In this document: piece by piece, positions 14,684 through 22,250 of the stretch
How positions within the stretch are numbered: the first letter of the stretch is position 1
Layout: each line of letters opens with the position of its first letter
Origin: a virus
Length of the DNA stretch: 26,926 nt
Virus record (IMG/VR): IMGVR_UViG_3300042691_017949
Span: 1-26,926 of that record
Direction: 5' to 3' (one strand)
Position numbers and translations under genes: made by a program
Notes under the pieces: model-generated
Told to the model about the DNA's origin: nothing
The model's database searches: none
Seen by the model: the letters and a program-made list of their open reading frames with translations, nothing else

Positions 14684-16213
14684 ATGATATTTGGTTTCAG
14701 TATACTGGCCACTGCTCTGTTGTTGAGCGTAGTGGCCGCTTATTATTCGGTAGCAGGTCTCACTGCTATCTTCTCCGCGGCCACGATTCCAGTTATTATC
14801 ATGGGTGCCAGTCTCGAACTGGGTAAGATTGTGGCCACTGTATGGCTGCACAACAACTGGAAACGTGCTGGTATCTTGTTCAAGATGTATTTGATACCTG
14901 CTGTGGCATTCCTCATGCTGTTGACTTCGATGGGCATTTTTGGATACTTGTCCAAAGCCCACAGTGACCAAAGCCTAGTATCTGGAGACGCGGTGGCCAA
15001 GGTTGCCATCTACGATGAAAAGATCAAAACCTCAAAGGACAATATAGATGCGAACCGGAAGGCGCTTAAACAAATGGATGAAGCTGTGGACCAAGTTATG
15101 GGTCGAAGCAGTGATGAAAAAGGTGCCGATAAAGCTGTTGCAATCCGAAGAACACAGCAAAAAGAACGTGTCCGCCTTCAATCTGAGATTGCGGCCGAAC
15201 AGAAAACTATTGCCGCCCTTAGTGAAGAGGCAGCGCCATTACGGGCTGAGTTCCGCAAGGTCGAAGCTGAAGTAGGCCCAATCAAGTATATTGCGGCCTT
15301 GGTGTATGGCGACAATCCCGATGCCAATGTGCTGGAGAAAGCGGTCAGACTTGTGATCATAATGATTGTGCTGGTATTTGACCCACTGGCTTTGACTTTA
15401 ATTTTGGCCGCCAACAAACAATTTGAATGGGCTCGGCAAGGCACCGGAGGCTTTGTGCATGACGAACCTGCGTACCCGCCCGACGATGGTCCTATCAATT
15501 CTCAAGTGCTAGATCAATTACGTGCTAGAGCAAGCGAGGAATTGCCACAGGGTAAAATGGTAGATAAACAAGAATTATTCCCCGACGATCCCATACCTTG
15601 CTACAAGTGTGGTACGCCACTGGTTGACGCTCCAGGTATTGGTCTGTTCTGCCCCAACCGGGAATGTGATGTCATGGACAATATCAACGGGGAAGAACCT
15701 ATTGAGTTTGCAACTAACACTCAAGAGATCCCGAGTGTAGAACGTCCTGGCGATTATGTAGAACCACCTGATGATTATTGGGAACACGAAGCAGAAAATG
15801 AAATCAAAGCCGCCATTACAAAATGGAAAGCAGCCAATCCTGACGATACTCTGAAAAATCAACGTTATAAATTCATACGCGGTGAAATCTCTCAGTTGCC
15901 ATGGATGAGCTTGATTGCTGACACAGTGTCGGGCAAGCAAAGCAACAGTGGGTTTGGCACACAGTTTCCGCCACATGCCGAACGCGGTGACACCTTTGTA
16001 AGAGTTGATCGTCTGCCCAGCATGGTCTATAAGTACAATGGCAAAGACTGGATGGAAGTTGACAAAACTGTAACTGACAGTTATACTTACGATACTGCTT
16101 ATATTGATCACTTGATTGAGCATATTGCATCCGGCGAATATGATCCAGAGTTGCTGAGTGAAACCGAGCGTGAGCAAGTGGCCCAGCGTTTACAACAAAA
16201 TACAAACACATGA
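14684..16213 (+). CDS. Large membrane protein with coiled coil and zinc ribbon
   Basis: This 509-residue protein has three hydrophobic helices at the N-terminus (about residues 3-24, 28-50, 68-88). A long charged coiled coil (about 105-200) follows, then a fourth helix (about 223-245, LVIIMIVLVFDPLALTLILA). Next comes a zinc ribbon with C306, C309, C323 and C328. The C-terminal domain contains RGDTFVRVDRLPSMVYKYNG and ends near ELLSETEREQVAQRL. The first part resembles phage inner-membrane proteins of unknown role. The start at 14684 has only a weak ribosome-binding site. The stop overlaps the clpX start by four bases. A membrane-anchored scaffold is inferred. It could also be a virion protein. 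Confidence 0.75.
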   Translation: MIFGFSILATALLLSVVAAYYSVAGLTAIFSAATIPVIIMGASLELGKIVATVWLHNNWKRAGILFKMYLIPAVAFLMLLTSMGIFGYLSKAHSDQSLVSGDAVAKVAIYDEKIKTSKDNIDANRKALKQMDEAVDQVMGRSSDEKGADKAVAIRRTQQKERVRLQSEIAAEQKTIAALSEEAAPLRAEFRKVEAEVGPIKYIAALVYGDNPDANVLEKAVRLVIIMIVLVFDPLALTLILAANKQFEWARQGTGGFVHDEPAYPPDDGPINSQVLDQLRARASEELPQGKMVDKQELFPDDPIPCYKCGTPLVDAPGIGLFCPNRECDVMDNINGEEPIEFATNTQEIPSVERPGDYVEPPDDYWEHEAENEIKAAITKWKAANPDDTLKNQRYKFIRGEISQLPWMSLIADTVSGKQSNSGFGTQFPPHAERGDTFVRVDRLPSMVYKYNGKDWMEVDKTVTDSYTYDTAYIDHLIEHIASGEYDPELLSETEREQVAQRLQQNTNT

Positions 16214-17424
16214 AATCAATTGACCAAATCACAACTTGTAGTTTTTGTGGCAAGCACAAAGACGCAGTAGCAAAACTTATTGTTGGAGTAGACGTTGCAA
16301 TTTGCAATGAGTGTGTAGAATTATGCGAAACATTACTCAAAGATGATACTATAATTAAACCAGTTGAAGTAACAGCACTGGACCCCGAAGATATTAAAAA
16401 CCATCTTGATCAATATGTGATTGGACAAGAACGTGCCAAACAGGTACTGAGCGTGGCAGTTGTGAATCATTACAAACGTATCAGTAATCCAGGAACTGAT
16501 ACTGAAATTGAAAAGTGCAACATTCTTATGCTTGGCCCAACCGGGTCGGGTAAAACATTGTTGGCCCGTTCAGTAGCACGTTATTTGGATGTGCCATTTG
16601 TTATTGCTGATGCCACAAGTTTGACCGAAGCAGGTTATGTGGGCGATGACGTTGAGAGCTTGATCTCTAGACTGTTTGCTGCGTCAGGCGGCGACATTGC
16701 CAAAACACAACGTGGTATTGTGTTCATTGACGAAATTGACAAGATCAGCCGTCGTAGTGAAAGTGCCTCAATCACTCGAGATGTATCAGGCGAAGGTGTA
16801 CAACAGGCCTTGCTCAAACTGGTAGAAGGCACCAAGTGCAGAGTCACTCCCACAGGCAATCGCAAGCATCCTTCGGGAGACATGATTGAGATTGACACCA
16901 CCAACATCTTGTTTATTGCTGGTGGCGCATTTGTGGGACTAGATAATCTAGTAAAAAATCGTGTGCGTGGAACTTCAATTGGTTTCAATGCCAGGGTCAA
17001 GGATGACACAGAAACTCATCTGGACCAGGTCACGCCAGAAGACTTGATCAAGTTTGGTATGATCCCAGAGTTTGTGGGTCGTTTCCCCAGCTGGGTAGCA
17101 CTAAACGAGCTCAGCAAAGAAGATTTAATCCGTATCTTGCTGGATGTCAAACACAGTTACATTGCACAATACTCTTGGTTGTTTGAACAAGACAAAGTAG
17201 AACTAGAATTCAGTGCCGAAGCCCTGGAAATGATCGCAGATCGTACTATCTTGAACAAAACTGGTGCTAGAGGCTTGCACTCAGAGCTAGAGCGTGTGTT
17301 ATTGCCCCATATGTTCTATTTGGCTCGCTACCGCAGGGAAGGAGTAAACCGCGTGTTTATTGATGCAGACCAGGTAAATACCCCTACAGAACTAAAGGAA
17401 GCAAATGGAAAAGTTAAGGGGTAG
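16210..17424 (+). CDS. clpX: ClpX-type AAA+ unfoldase
   Basis: This 404-residue protein should unfold substrates and feed them to ClpP. The N-terminal zinc domain has CSFCGK and CNECVELC. The AAA+ module has Walker A GPTGSGKT (109-116), the GYVGDD pore loop, Walker B VFIDEID (171-177), an RKH loop (NRKHPSGD), sensor 2 GARGL, and an IGF tripeptide at 257-259, the loop that docks on ClpP in cellular ClpX. It is about 20 residues shorter than the E. coli protein, mainly at the C-terminus. No clpP is seen here, so host ClpP is the probable partner. The start overlaps the previous stop by four bases. Confidence 0.95.
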   Translation: MKSIDQITTCSFCGKHKDAVAKLIVGVDVAICNECVELCETLLKDDTIIKPVEVTALDPEDIKNHLDQYVIGQERAKQVLSVAVVNHYKRISNPGTDTEIEKCNILMLGPTGSGKTLLARSVARYLDVPFVIADATSLTEAGYVGDDVESLISRLFAASGGDIAKTQRGIVFIDEIDKISRRSESASITRDVSGEGVQQALLKLVEGTKCRVTPTGNRKHPSGDMIEIDTTNILFIAGGAFVGLDNLVKNRVRGTSIGFNARVKDDTETHLDQVTPEDLIKFGMIPEFVGRFPSWVALNELSKEDLIRILLDVKHSYIAQYSWLFEQDKVELEFSAEALEMIADRTILNKTGARGLHSELERVLLPHMFYLARYRREGVNRVFIDADQVNTPTELKEANGKVKG

Positions 17425-17629
17425 ATCAGTACTGGTCACAGACGGCAACGTAGACAAGGCTCTACGTAAATTCAAAAAGAAGATACAAACATCGGGTATC
17501 TTGGATGATGTTCGGGCCAAAGAATTCTACGAAAAACCCACTACAGAACGCAAACGCAAAAAGTCAGCGGCACAAAATCGTTGGCAGAAAAAACTAAGAG
17601 AACAGTCTTTACCCAAAAAACTTTATTGA
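17405..17629 (+). CDS. rpsU: Ribosomal protein bS21
   Basis: This 74-residue basic protein matches bS21 of the small ribosomal subunit: [17 protein letters not shown], then the near-invariant [17 protein letters not shown] and a C-terminal KKLY. E. coli bS21 (71 aa) has the same pattern, ending RLY. It contacts the anti-Shine-Dalgarno region of 16S rRNA and helps initiation. A phage copy could bias ribosomes toward phage messages. AAGGAA precedes the start, which overlaps clpX by 20 bases. Its stop lies just before the hsp20 leader. Confidence 0.93.
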   Translation: MEKLRGRSVLVTDGNVDKALRKFKKKIQTSGILDDVRAKEFYEKPTTERKRKKSAAQNRWQKKLREQSLPKKLY

Positions 17630-17644
17630 TAATAAGTTTTCGTG

Positions 17645-17650
17645 TATAAT
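17645..17650 (+). promoter_or_regulatory. -10 element of a putative hsp20 promoter
   Basis: A perfect TATAAT at 17645-17650 lies 65 bases upstream of hsp20. The nearest -35-like match, TTGATA at 17626-17631, leaves a spacer of only 13 bases, so the -35 is uncertain. A start near 17657 would put the transcript at the foot of the first leader hairpin. Confidence 0.5.
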
Positions 17651-17657
17651 AAATAAC

Positions 17658-17708
17658 AATGTAGCGCCGATGGTCGGGCTACATTAGTCATCTTGCTTAT
17701 AAAGGAGA
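17658..17708 (+). promoter_or_regulatory. ROSE-like RNA thermometer in the hsp20 leader
   Basis: The leader has two hairpins. The first pairs AATGTAGC (17658-17665) with GCTACATT (17678-17685) and CCGA with TCGG inside, with one bulged G. The second, 17691-17708, pairs TCTTGCTT with the ribosome-binding site AAGGAGA, leaving a bulged G at 17695. It has the U-U/C-G-C-U against A-G-G-A pairing that defines ROSE thermometers of small heat-shock genes. The ribosome-binding site is thus sequestered at low temperature. This is a reading from pairing, not a covariance result. Confidence 0.7.
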
Positions 17709-17714
17709 AAACAA

Positions 17715-18173
17715 ATGACAAAAACCCTCACCCTTCGTAGTTTCGACATTCCCGCACTCACCAAATTTGGCATCGGTTTCGATAACATGTTTGATGAACT
17801 CATGCGTGTGAGTGCTCAACAATCCAGCACAAACTATCCACCCTACGATATTGTACAAATCAATGAAGACGAGTACATGATCAGTGTGGCTGTGGCCGGT
17901 TTTGGGCACGACAATCTTTCGGTGACTAAGGACAAAAACTTCTTGATCATTGAAGGCAAGCACAGTCGTGAAAACGTAGAGAATGAAGATGCCACTGCAA
18001 AATATTTGCACAAAGGTATTAGTGAAAGAAGTTTCCGCAGAGAATTCCAACTTGCGGACCATGTGGAAATCAGCAATGCTCATCTTGAACTTGGTGTTCT
18101 AAGCGTTCACTTGCGACGTGAAGTGCCTGAAGAAGCCAAGCCAAAGACTATTGCTATCACATACACTGTGTAA
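17715..18173 (+). CDS. Small heat-shock protein, Hsp20/IbpA type
   Basis: This 152-residue holdase chaperone has an N-terminal FDIPALTKFGIGFDNMFDEL region that aligns with IbpA. YPPYDIVQINEDEYMISVAVAGF begins the alpha-crystallin domain, LIIEGKH follows, then a typical YLHKGISERSFRREFQLADHV and a terminal EAKPKTIAI, similar to the I-x-I-bearing tail of IbpA. It should bind unfolding proteins in the cytoplasm. AAAGGAG precedes the start but is folded in the leader hairpin. The promoter of clpS lies in its last codons. Confidence 0.93.
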   Translation: MTKTLTLRSFDIPALTKFGIGFDNMFDELMRVSAQQSSTNYPPYDIVQINEDEYMISVAVAGFGHDNLSVTKDKNFLIIEGKHSRENVENEDATAKYLHKGISERSFRREFQLADHVEISNAHLELGVLSVHLRREVPEEAKPKTIAITYTV

Positions 18174-18179
18174 TATAAT
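18151..18179 (+). promoter_or_regulatory. Putative sigma70 promoter for clpS
   Basis: TTGCTA (18151-18156), a 17-base spacer and a perfect TATAAT (18174-18179) straddle the hsp20 stop codon. The start would be near 18186, just before the strong hairpin in the clpS leader. Confidence 0.65.
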
Positions 18180-18189
18180 AGTGTAAATA

Positions 18190-18214
18190 CAGTAGGGACG
18201 CGGTGTCCCTACTG
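18190..18214 (+). promoter_or_regulatory. Strong 10-bp hairpin in the clpS leader
   Basis: CAGTAGGGAC (18190-18199) pairs perfectly with GTCCCTACTG (18205-18214) around a GCGGT loop. No T tract follows, so it is not a normal terminator. It lies at the expected 5' end of the clpS message and eight bases before AAGGAAA. A stabilising or regulatory role is inferred. Confidence 0.65.
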
Positions 18215-18230
18215 ATTACAAGGAAACAAA

Positions 18231-18542
18231 ATGGCACAAAGCGAAACCAAAACTAGAATCAAACCCTTAGAATCTGTGCAAGAACCTCCCTTGTACCGTG
18301 TGGTCTATCTCAATGACAATCAAACCACATATGAATTTGTAGTAGAAACCTTGATTGAATATTTTAATTACACCGCAGAAACCGCAGAACAAATCACAAT
18401 AGACATCCATGATGCAGGATCAGCTGTGGTAGCAGTGCTACCATATGAGATTGCCGAACAAAAAGGTGTAGAAGTCACCATGCTGGCACGAGCTCAAAGT
18501 TATCCATTACAAATCAAACTAGAACCAGAGTCTGTTGGTTAA
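18231..18542 (+). CDS. clpS: ClpS, N-degron adaptor of ClpA
   Basis: This 103-residue adaptor should deliver N-degron proteins to ClpAP. The flexible N-terminus is followed by the core YRVVYLNDNQTTYEFVVETL and ITIDIHDAG. N28, D29 and H60 match the E. coli residues N34, D35 and H66 that hold the substrate amino group. The residue equivalent to the E. coli gatekeeper M40 is Y34. The end (SYPLQIKLEPE) matches the PLLCTLE strand. AAGGAAA supports the start. It converges with a minus-strand gene and overlaps it by four bases. Confidence 0.92.
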   Translation: MAQSETKTRIKPLESVQEPPLYRVVYLNDNQTTYEFVVETLIEYFNYTAETAEQITIDIHDAGSAVVAVLPYEIAEQKGVEVTMLARAQSYPLQIKLEPESVG

Positions 18543-19327
18543 AAGTCAATCACAATGCGTTGTGGATGGTACACATGCTGTGAATATTTGGTATGTTGCC
18601 GTCCACGACAGTTGTTGACAAAACGTATGCCCGAACGTGTTTGGTCCACTGATCCATGATAGTGACCAAAACACCAGGTGTGTATCTTGTTTTCAGTATC
18701 GGCCGCCATGGCCTGCATCATGAGTCTGTTGCCCATGGTATTGAATTTCATACTACCGTCTAGATCAATGTCATGAGCAATCAAGGCCGGATCGGGCACA
18801 GTATGGGTAACCATCACAATCTTTCGCACATCTTGATGCCGTTGTAATTTTTGCACACTGCTGATCATATAGCTGGCATCGTTGTTGCTTAGTCTTGCTA
18901 TTTTTTTAGTAGCCCCGGCGCTCATGTTGTATTTTTCTTGAACCCACTGGTCTACTTGATCTGGATCAATGCCCAGATCAAAATCAAATCCAAACCAACC
19001 ATTGGTGCCCAGAATAGCTACTCCTTCAACAATAACCACATTATCTTGTAAATACACTACATTGGGTACACGTTTGATTCGTCGCACAAGATCACTGTAA
19101 CTAGACCCAAGATCTTCGAGATAATTATAATGTTCATCATTGCCATCAATATAAAACACTGCCTGATAGCATTGTCCAAGATGCCGAAGAGTACGTATAA
19201 CAGTATCGCGGTCGCGAGCAATGTCTCCGGCAACCACACACAATGGACTTGTGGCCTGATGATGCCAATCCAGTTGATCCCAGGTTTCAACGTGTAGATC
19301 AGAAATTAAATCAAATGCAAAACTCAT
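18539..19327 (-). CDS. Calcineurin-like metallophosphoesterase
   Basis: This 262-residue protein has the complete metal-binding motif series of the family: D10-L-H12, G34-D35, GNDEH (62-66), a VTHTVP histidine, and GHYHG near the C-terminus. The two-metal site is therefore intact. Members cleave phosphomonoesters or phosphodiesters, including nucleotides and Ap4A, and this sequence does not tell which. It is one of two genes on the minus strand. The start at 19327 lies 24 bases from the divergent gene at 19352. No clear promoter or ribosome-binding site is seen. Confidence 0.88.
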   Translation of the reverse strand: MSFAFDLISDLHVETWDQLDWHHQATSPLCVVAGDIARDRDTVIRTLRHLGQCYQAVFYIDGNDEHYNYLEDLGSSYSDLVRRIKRVPNVVYLQDNVVIVEGVAILGTNGWFGFDFDLGIDPDQVDQWVQEKYNMSAGATKKIARLSNNDASYMISSVQKLQRHQDVRKIVMVTHTVPDPALIAHDIDLDGSMKFNTMGNRLMMQAMAADTENKIHTWCFGHYHGSVDQTRSGIRFVNNCRGRQHTKYSQHVYHPQRIVIDF

Positions 19328-19351
19328 GATACATATTTAAAAGGAAACAAC

Positions 19352-19702
19352 ATGAACATAATATTTGGAGACGCCATCAACGAGATCCCTGACAGTTTTA
19401 CTATCCTAGAGCTGGATACATTCCGCATGCGCAGTCAAGAAACACGCACTGCATACTGTGTGGTAGAAACCATTCCACTGTCAGAATTTACCACGCTGGA
19501 AGACTATAAAAAAATACATGCTGATCTTATGAAATACTATCGGGAACAGCAATGGAACTATTGTGAACACGCAATAGAAGGACTCATGGGTCGCTGGAAT
19601 GGCGAACTTGACTCATTTTATACCAACCTATTGAGTCGTATAATGCAGTTCAGAGAAAATTCGCCGCCAGTTGATTGGGACGGATTCATAGTCATGAAAT
19701 AG
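19352..19702 (+). CDS. Hypothetical phage protein (116 aa)
   Basis: This soluble protein starts MNIIFGDAINEIPDSFTILELD and has a central AYCVVETIPLSEF, then CEHAIEGLMGRWNGELDSFY. I know this kind of sequence as a recurrent phage hypothetical of unknown role. AAAAGGAAA precedes the start. It lies between divergent and convergent minus-strand genes and overlaps the latter by eleven bases at the 3' end. Confidence 0.75.
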   Translation: MNIIFGDAINEIPDSFTILELDTFRMRSQETRTAYCVVETIPLSEFTTLEDYKKIHADLMKYYREQQWNYCEHAIEGLMGRWNGELDSFYTNLLSRIMQFRENSPPVDWDGFIVMK

Positions 19703-21008
19703 CAGAATGCTTGCTGTTTTGTTGTACCCAAATTTTTAGTCTGTCACGAGTTTCTATAGTAGGGTCACCCGACGGATCGTCGCAGGATCTTTTTTGTCTC
19801 AACACTGTGTCAGTCAATGCTATACGATCTAGTTCTTTTTCGTACTTTGCTGTGGCAGTTAATTGTGTCACTGCTGAATCAAAATTATCTTTGAACTCTT
19901 TTACAATAGAATCTTGCCAGTCATCTGAGAAAAATAATTTTTGATTGCGCTCTGAAATAGCATATAGTTGCGCCCACAATGATTTTTTTTCATCCAAGTT
20001 CATGCTACTAATTCTTGCAAGTTCTTGAACAATTGCTTCGAGACGTTGTCGAGGATCTAACACGCTGTCATAAGTTTCGTTGATCAGTCCATCAAATGTT
20101 TCAAATCCGTATTGTTTCAAATACTCCAAACTTCCCTGAGTTGCAACCAATATAAACGGTCGTCCACATGCAATTGGGCGCAGTATTTTTTCAGTCAGGT
20201 GATGACGACTGTCATCAAACAATGTTTCCATTACTACTTCAATGGCTGAAATGCTGTAGTCTTCACTGCTGTAATCGGCACTGGAACTGGCATCACTTAG
20301 ATTTACTGGATACAATGTGTGCAAGTCATTGCGAGAGATAGCAAGATCAGCATTGACAAATGTGTGCTGAGTATAATGCAACCCATTATCAGTCTCTGAG
20401 AATGACATTCGACAACAAGATATTAAATTTTTGTTGGCCAACATTTCTGCAAAGGTCAATCGGTATTCTCGTCTGCCCTGCCAGGCACGATTATAGATTA
20501 AAAAATCATAAACAATGCGGTCAAAATTTGGTTTCAGCATAGAGTCAAGTTGGGCAAATCTAAACCAGTCCCTGGCAATAACAGCATGACTCCAGTAGTA
20601 CACACCAATGAATCCATTTTGCTGGTAAACATCAAGTTCTTGACTATTTTTTTCAGAATGACACAACAGCACCTGATCATACACTCCTATTGGTGCGACC
20701 ACGCAAGATCGTAAATGCATGTTGGCAATAAGCATTTTGAGTTCTTCAGAGGAATGGTGCGCAAATCTTTGGTCAACTAGATGCTTGAAATCTTCCATAC
20801 TGTACAAATCATACAGCAAGAGTTCTTGATCATGAAATATCATGTACGGGCTAGTCATCTGTGTGAACCAATCTTGGTCTTGCCAATTGAGTGCAATTAG
20901 GTCTTCTAATTTTCTTGAGCCATGTGGAAAAAAGCCATAAATTATTAGATCGCGATGGTTGCAAACATCGTGTAAAAAGTTATATAATCTATCTAAAGGA
21001 ACACTCAT
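19692..21008 (-). CDS. Putative glycosyltransferase-like protein
   Basis: This 438-residue protein (start taken at MSVPLDRLYNFL, 21008) has a C-terminal segment EVVMETLFDDSRHHLTEKIL, followed by RPIACGRPFILVATQGSLEYL and KQYGFETF. The TEKI-(L/F)-x-PI-x-x-G-x-PF...GSL...GF-TF pattern resembles exostosin/fucosyltransferase-type nucleotide-sugar-binding domains seen in phages. The N-terminal half is not recognised. The frame is open 24 codons further, but those overlap the divergent gene. Its start codon and that of the next gene form a CATATG at 21006-21011. No ribosome-binding site is visible. The function is an inference. Confidence 0.65.
   Translation of the reverse strand: MSVPLDRLYNFLHDVCNHRDLIIYGFFPHGSRKLEDLIALNWQDQDWFTQMTSPYMIFHDQELLLYDLYSMEDFKHLVDQRFAHHSSEELKMLIANMHLRSCVVAPIGVYDQVLLCHSEKNSQELDVYQQNGFIGVYYWSHAVIARDWFRFAQLDSMLKPNFDRIVYDFLIYNRAWQGRREYRLTFAEMLANKNLISCCRMSFSETDNGLHYTQHTFVNADLAISRNDLHTLYPVNLSDASSSADYSSEDYSISAIEVVMETLFDDSRHHLTEKILRPIACGRPFILVATQGSLEYLKQYGFETFDGLINETYDSVLDPRQRLEAIVQELARISSMNLDEKKSLWAQLYAISERNQKLFFSDDWQDSIVKEFKDNFDSAVTQLTATAKYEKELDRIALTDTVLRQKRSCDDPSGDPTIETRDRLKIWVQQNSKHSAIS
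20959..20988 (+). promoter_or_regulatory. Sigma70 promoter for the sugar-nucleotide dehydrogenase gene
   Basis: TTGCAA (20959-20964), an 18-base spacer and a perfect TATAAT (20983-20988) lie within the 5' end of the minus-strand gene. The start near 20995 is just before AAAGGA (20996-21001) and the ATG at 21009. Confidence 0.7.
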
Positions 21009-22250
21009 ATGAAGAAAATTGGATTTATTGGTATCGGCAAACTGGGACTTGATTGTGCTGAAGTCATGGCAGAGAAGCACGAAGTCAGAGGCTACGATAT
21101 TTACCCACGGGTCAGTGACTCAGTAAAAGTTTGCGATATTGATGAATTGGTCAATGAGAGCGAATGGATTTTTATTGCAGTACCAACCCCACACGCTGAA
21201 GGCTATGATGGATCTGTACCCAGCTCACACATGGAGCCACGTGACTTTGGCCACGATGCTGTAATCGATGCTATCAAGAACATCAACAAGTATGCCAAGA
21301 GTTCTAAAAAGGTTGTGTTAATTTCCACAGTGTTGCCTGGTACTACTCGTAAAAAGTTTGTACCGTTGTTGGATCAGCAACATCAGTTCTTGTACAACCC
21401 TTATCTAATTGCCATGGGCTCGGTCAAGTGGGACATGGTAAATCCTGAGATGGTTATGATTGGCACTGAAGACGGCAATCCCAATGCCTTGGCTAGTGAG
21501 CTGATTGACTTGTACAAGACCATGATGGTAAACGATCCACGCTATGAGATTGGCACCTGGGACGAGTGTGAAGCAATGAAAATCTTCTACAATACATTCA
21601 TCAGTGCAAAAGTTGGGCTGGTCAATATGATTCAAGACTTTGCTTTGCGAATAGGTAACATAAACGTTGATGTTGTTACCAGCGCCCTGGCTCGCAGTAC
21701 CATGCGTATCATGGGTCCTAAATACATGACAGCGGGCATGGGCGATGCTGGTGCTTGCCACCCACGAGATAATATTGCTCTGCGCTGGTTGGCCAAAGAG
21801 TACAACATCGGTTATGACTTGTTTGACACAGTGATGCATGCTAGAGAAATTCAAGCCAAGAATCTTGCACACTTCTTGGTAGACATGAGTGTGATGAATA
21901 ACAACATGCCTATTGTTATTCACGGCAAAGCATACAAACCAGACGTTGAATACTGCATTGGTAGTTATAGTACTTTGGTTGGACATTATGTTGAGCAAGA
22001 AGGTCGTACAGTGGTTTACATCGATCCCTTGGCAGACAACAAAGACAAAGTAGTTGACAACATTGATCGTCCTAGTGTTATTTTGTGGGCACACGATCGT
22101 CAAATCACATATGAATACACTGGTGAACAACACAAGACTCAACCCTATTGCGCTATTCCTAGCGGATCTATGATTGTCGACCCTTGGCGCAAGCTCAAGT
22201 CTACTGACCAGGTTGAAGTTGTTCACTATGGTAACACACGAAATTCTTAA
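21009..22250 (+). CDS. UDP-glucose/GDP-mannose dehydrogenase-family protein
   Basis: This 413-residue enzyme oxidises a nucleotide sugar at C6 with NAD in two steps. The N-terminal Rossmann loop is GIGKLG, followed by IFIAVPTP and STVLPGTT. The catalytic cysteine is C250 in GACHPRDN, the family G-x-C-x-P-(K/R)-D motif. The C-terminal domain (VIHGKAYKPDVEY) matches the hydrolase-like nucleotide-binding half. AAAGGA precedes the start. The next gene overlaps by 23 bases. Neighbouring glycosyltransferase-like and amidinotransferase genes suggest a role in making or modifying a sugar, but the substrate is not known. Confidence 0.9.
   Translation: MKKIGFIGIGKLGLDCAEVMAEKHEVRGYDIYPRVSDSVKVCDIDELVNESEWIFIAVPTPHAEGYDGSVPSSHMEPRDFGHDAVIDAIKNINKYAKSSKKVVLISTVLPGTTRKKFVPLLDQQHQFLYNPYLIAMGSVKWDMVNPEMVMIGTEDGNPNALASELIDLYKTMMVNDPRYEIGTWDECEAMKIFYNTFISAKVGLVNMIQDFALRIGNINVDVVTSALARSTMRIMGPKYMTAGMGDAGACHPRDNIALRWLAKEYNIGYDLFDTVMHAREIQAKNLAHFLVDMSVMNNNMPIVIHGKAYKPDVEYCIGSYSTLVGHYVEQEGRTVVYIDPLADNKDKVVDNIDRPSVILWAHDRQITYEYTGEQHKTQPYCAIPSGSMIVDPWRKLKSTDQVEVVHYGNTRNS

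Noticed and set aside
15575-16177. Minus-strand open frame of 200 codons opposite the large membrane protein gene.
   Set aside because: The composition looks like an antisense shadow, no ribosome-binding site is seen, and the plus-strand protein is coherent throughout.
16350-16355. TATAAT inside clpX as an internal promoter.
   Set aside because: No -35 or extended -10 element is present, and the next gene has its own ribosome-binding site within the operon.
21405-22226. Minus-strand open frame of 273 codons opposite the dehydrogenase gene.
   Set aside because: The plus strand encodes an intact dehydrogenase with all motifs. The antisense product has no recognisable pattern.
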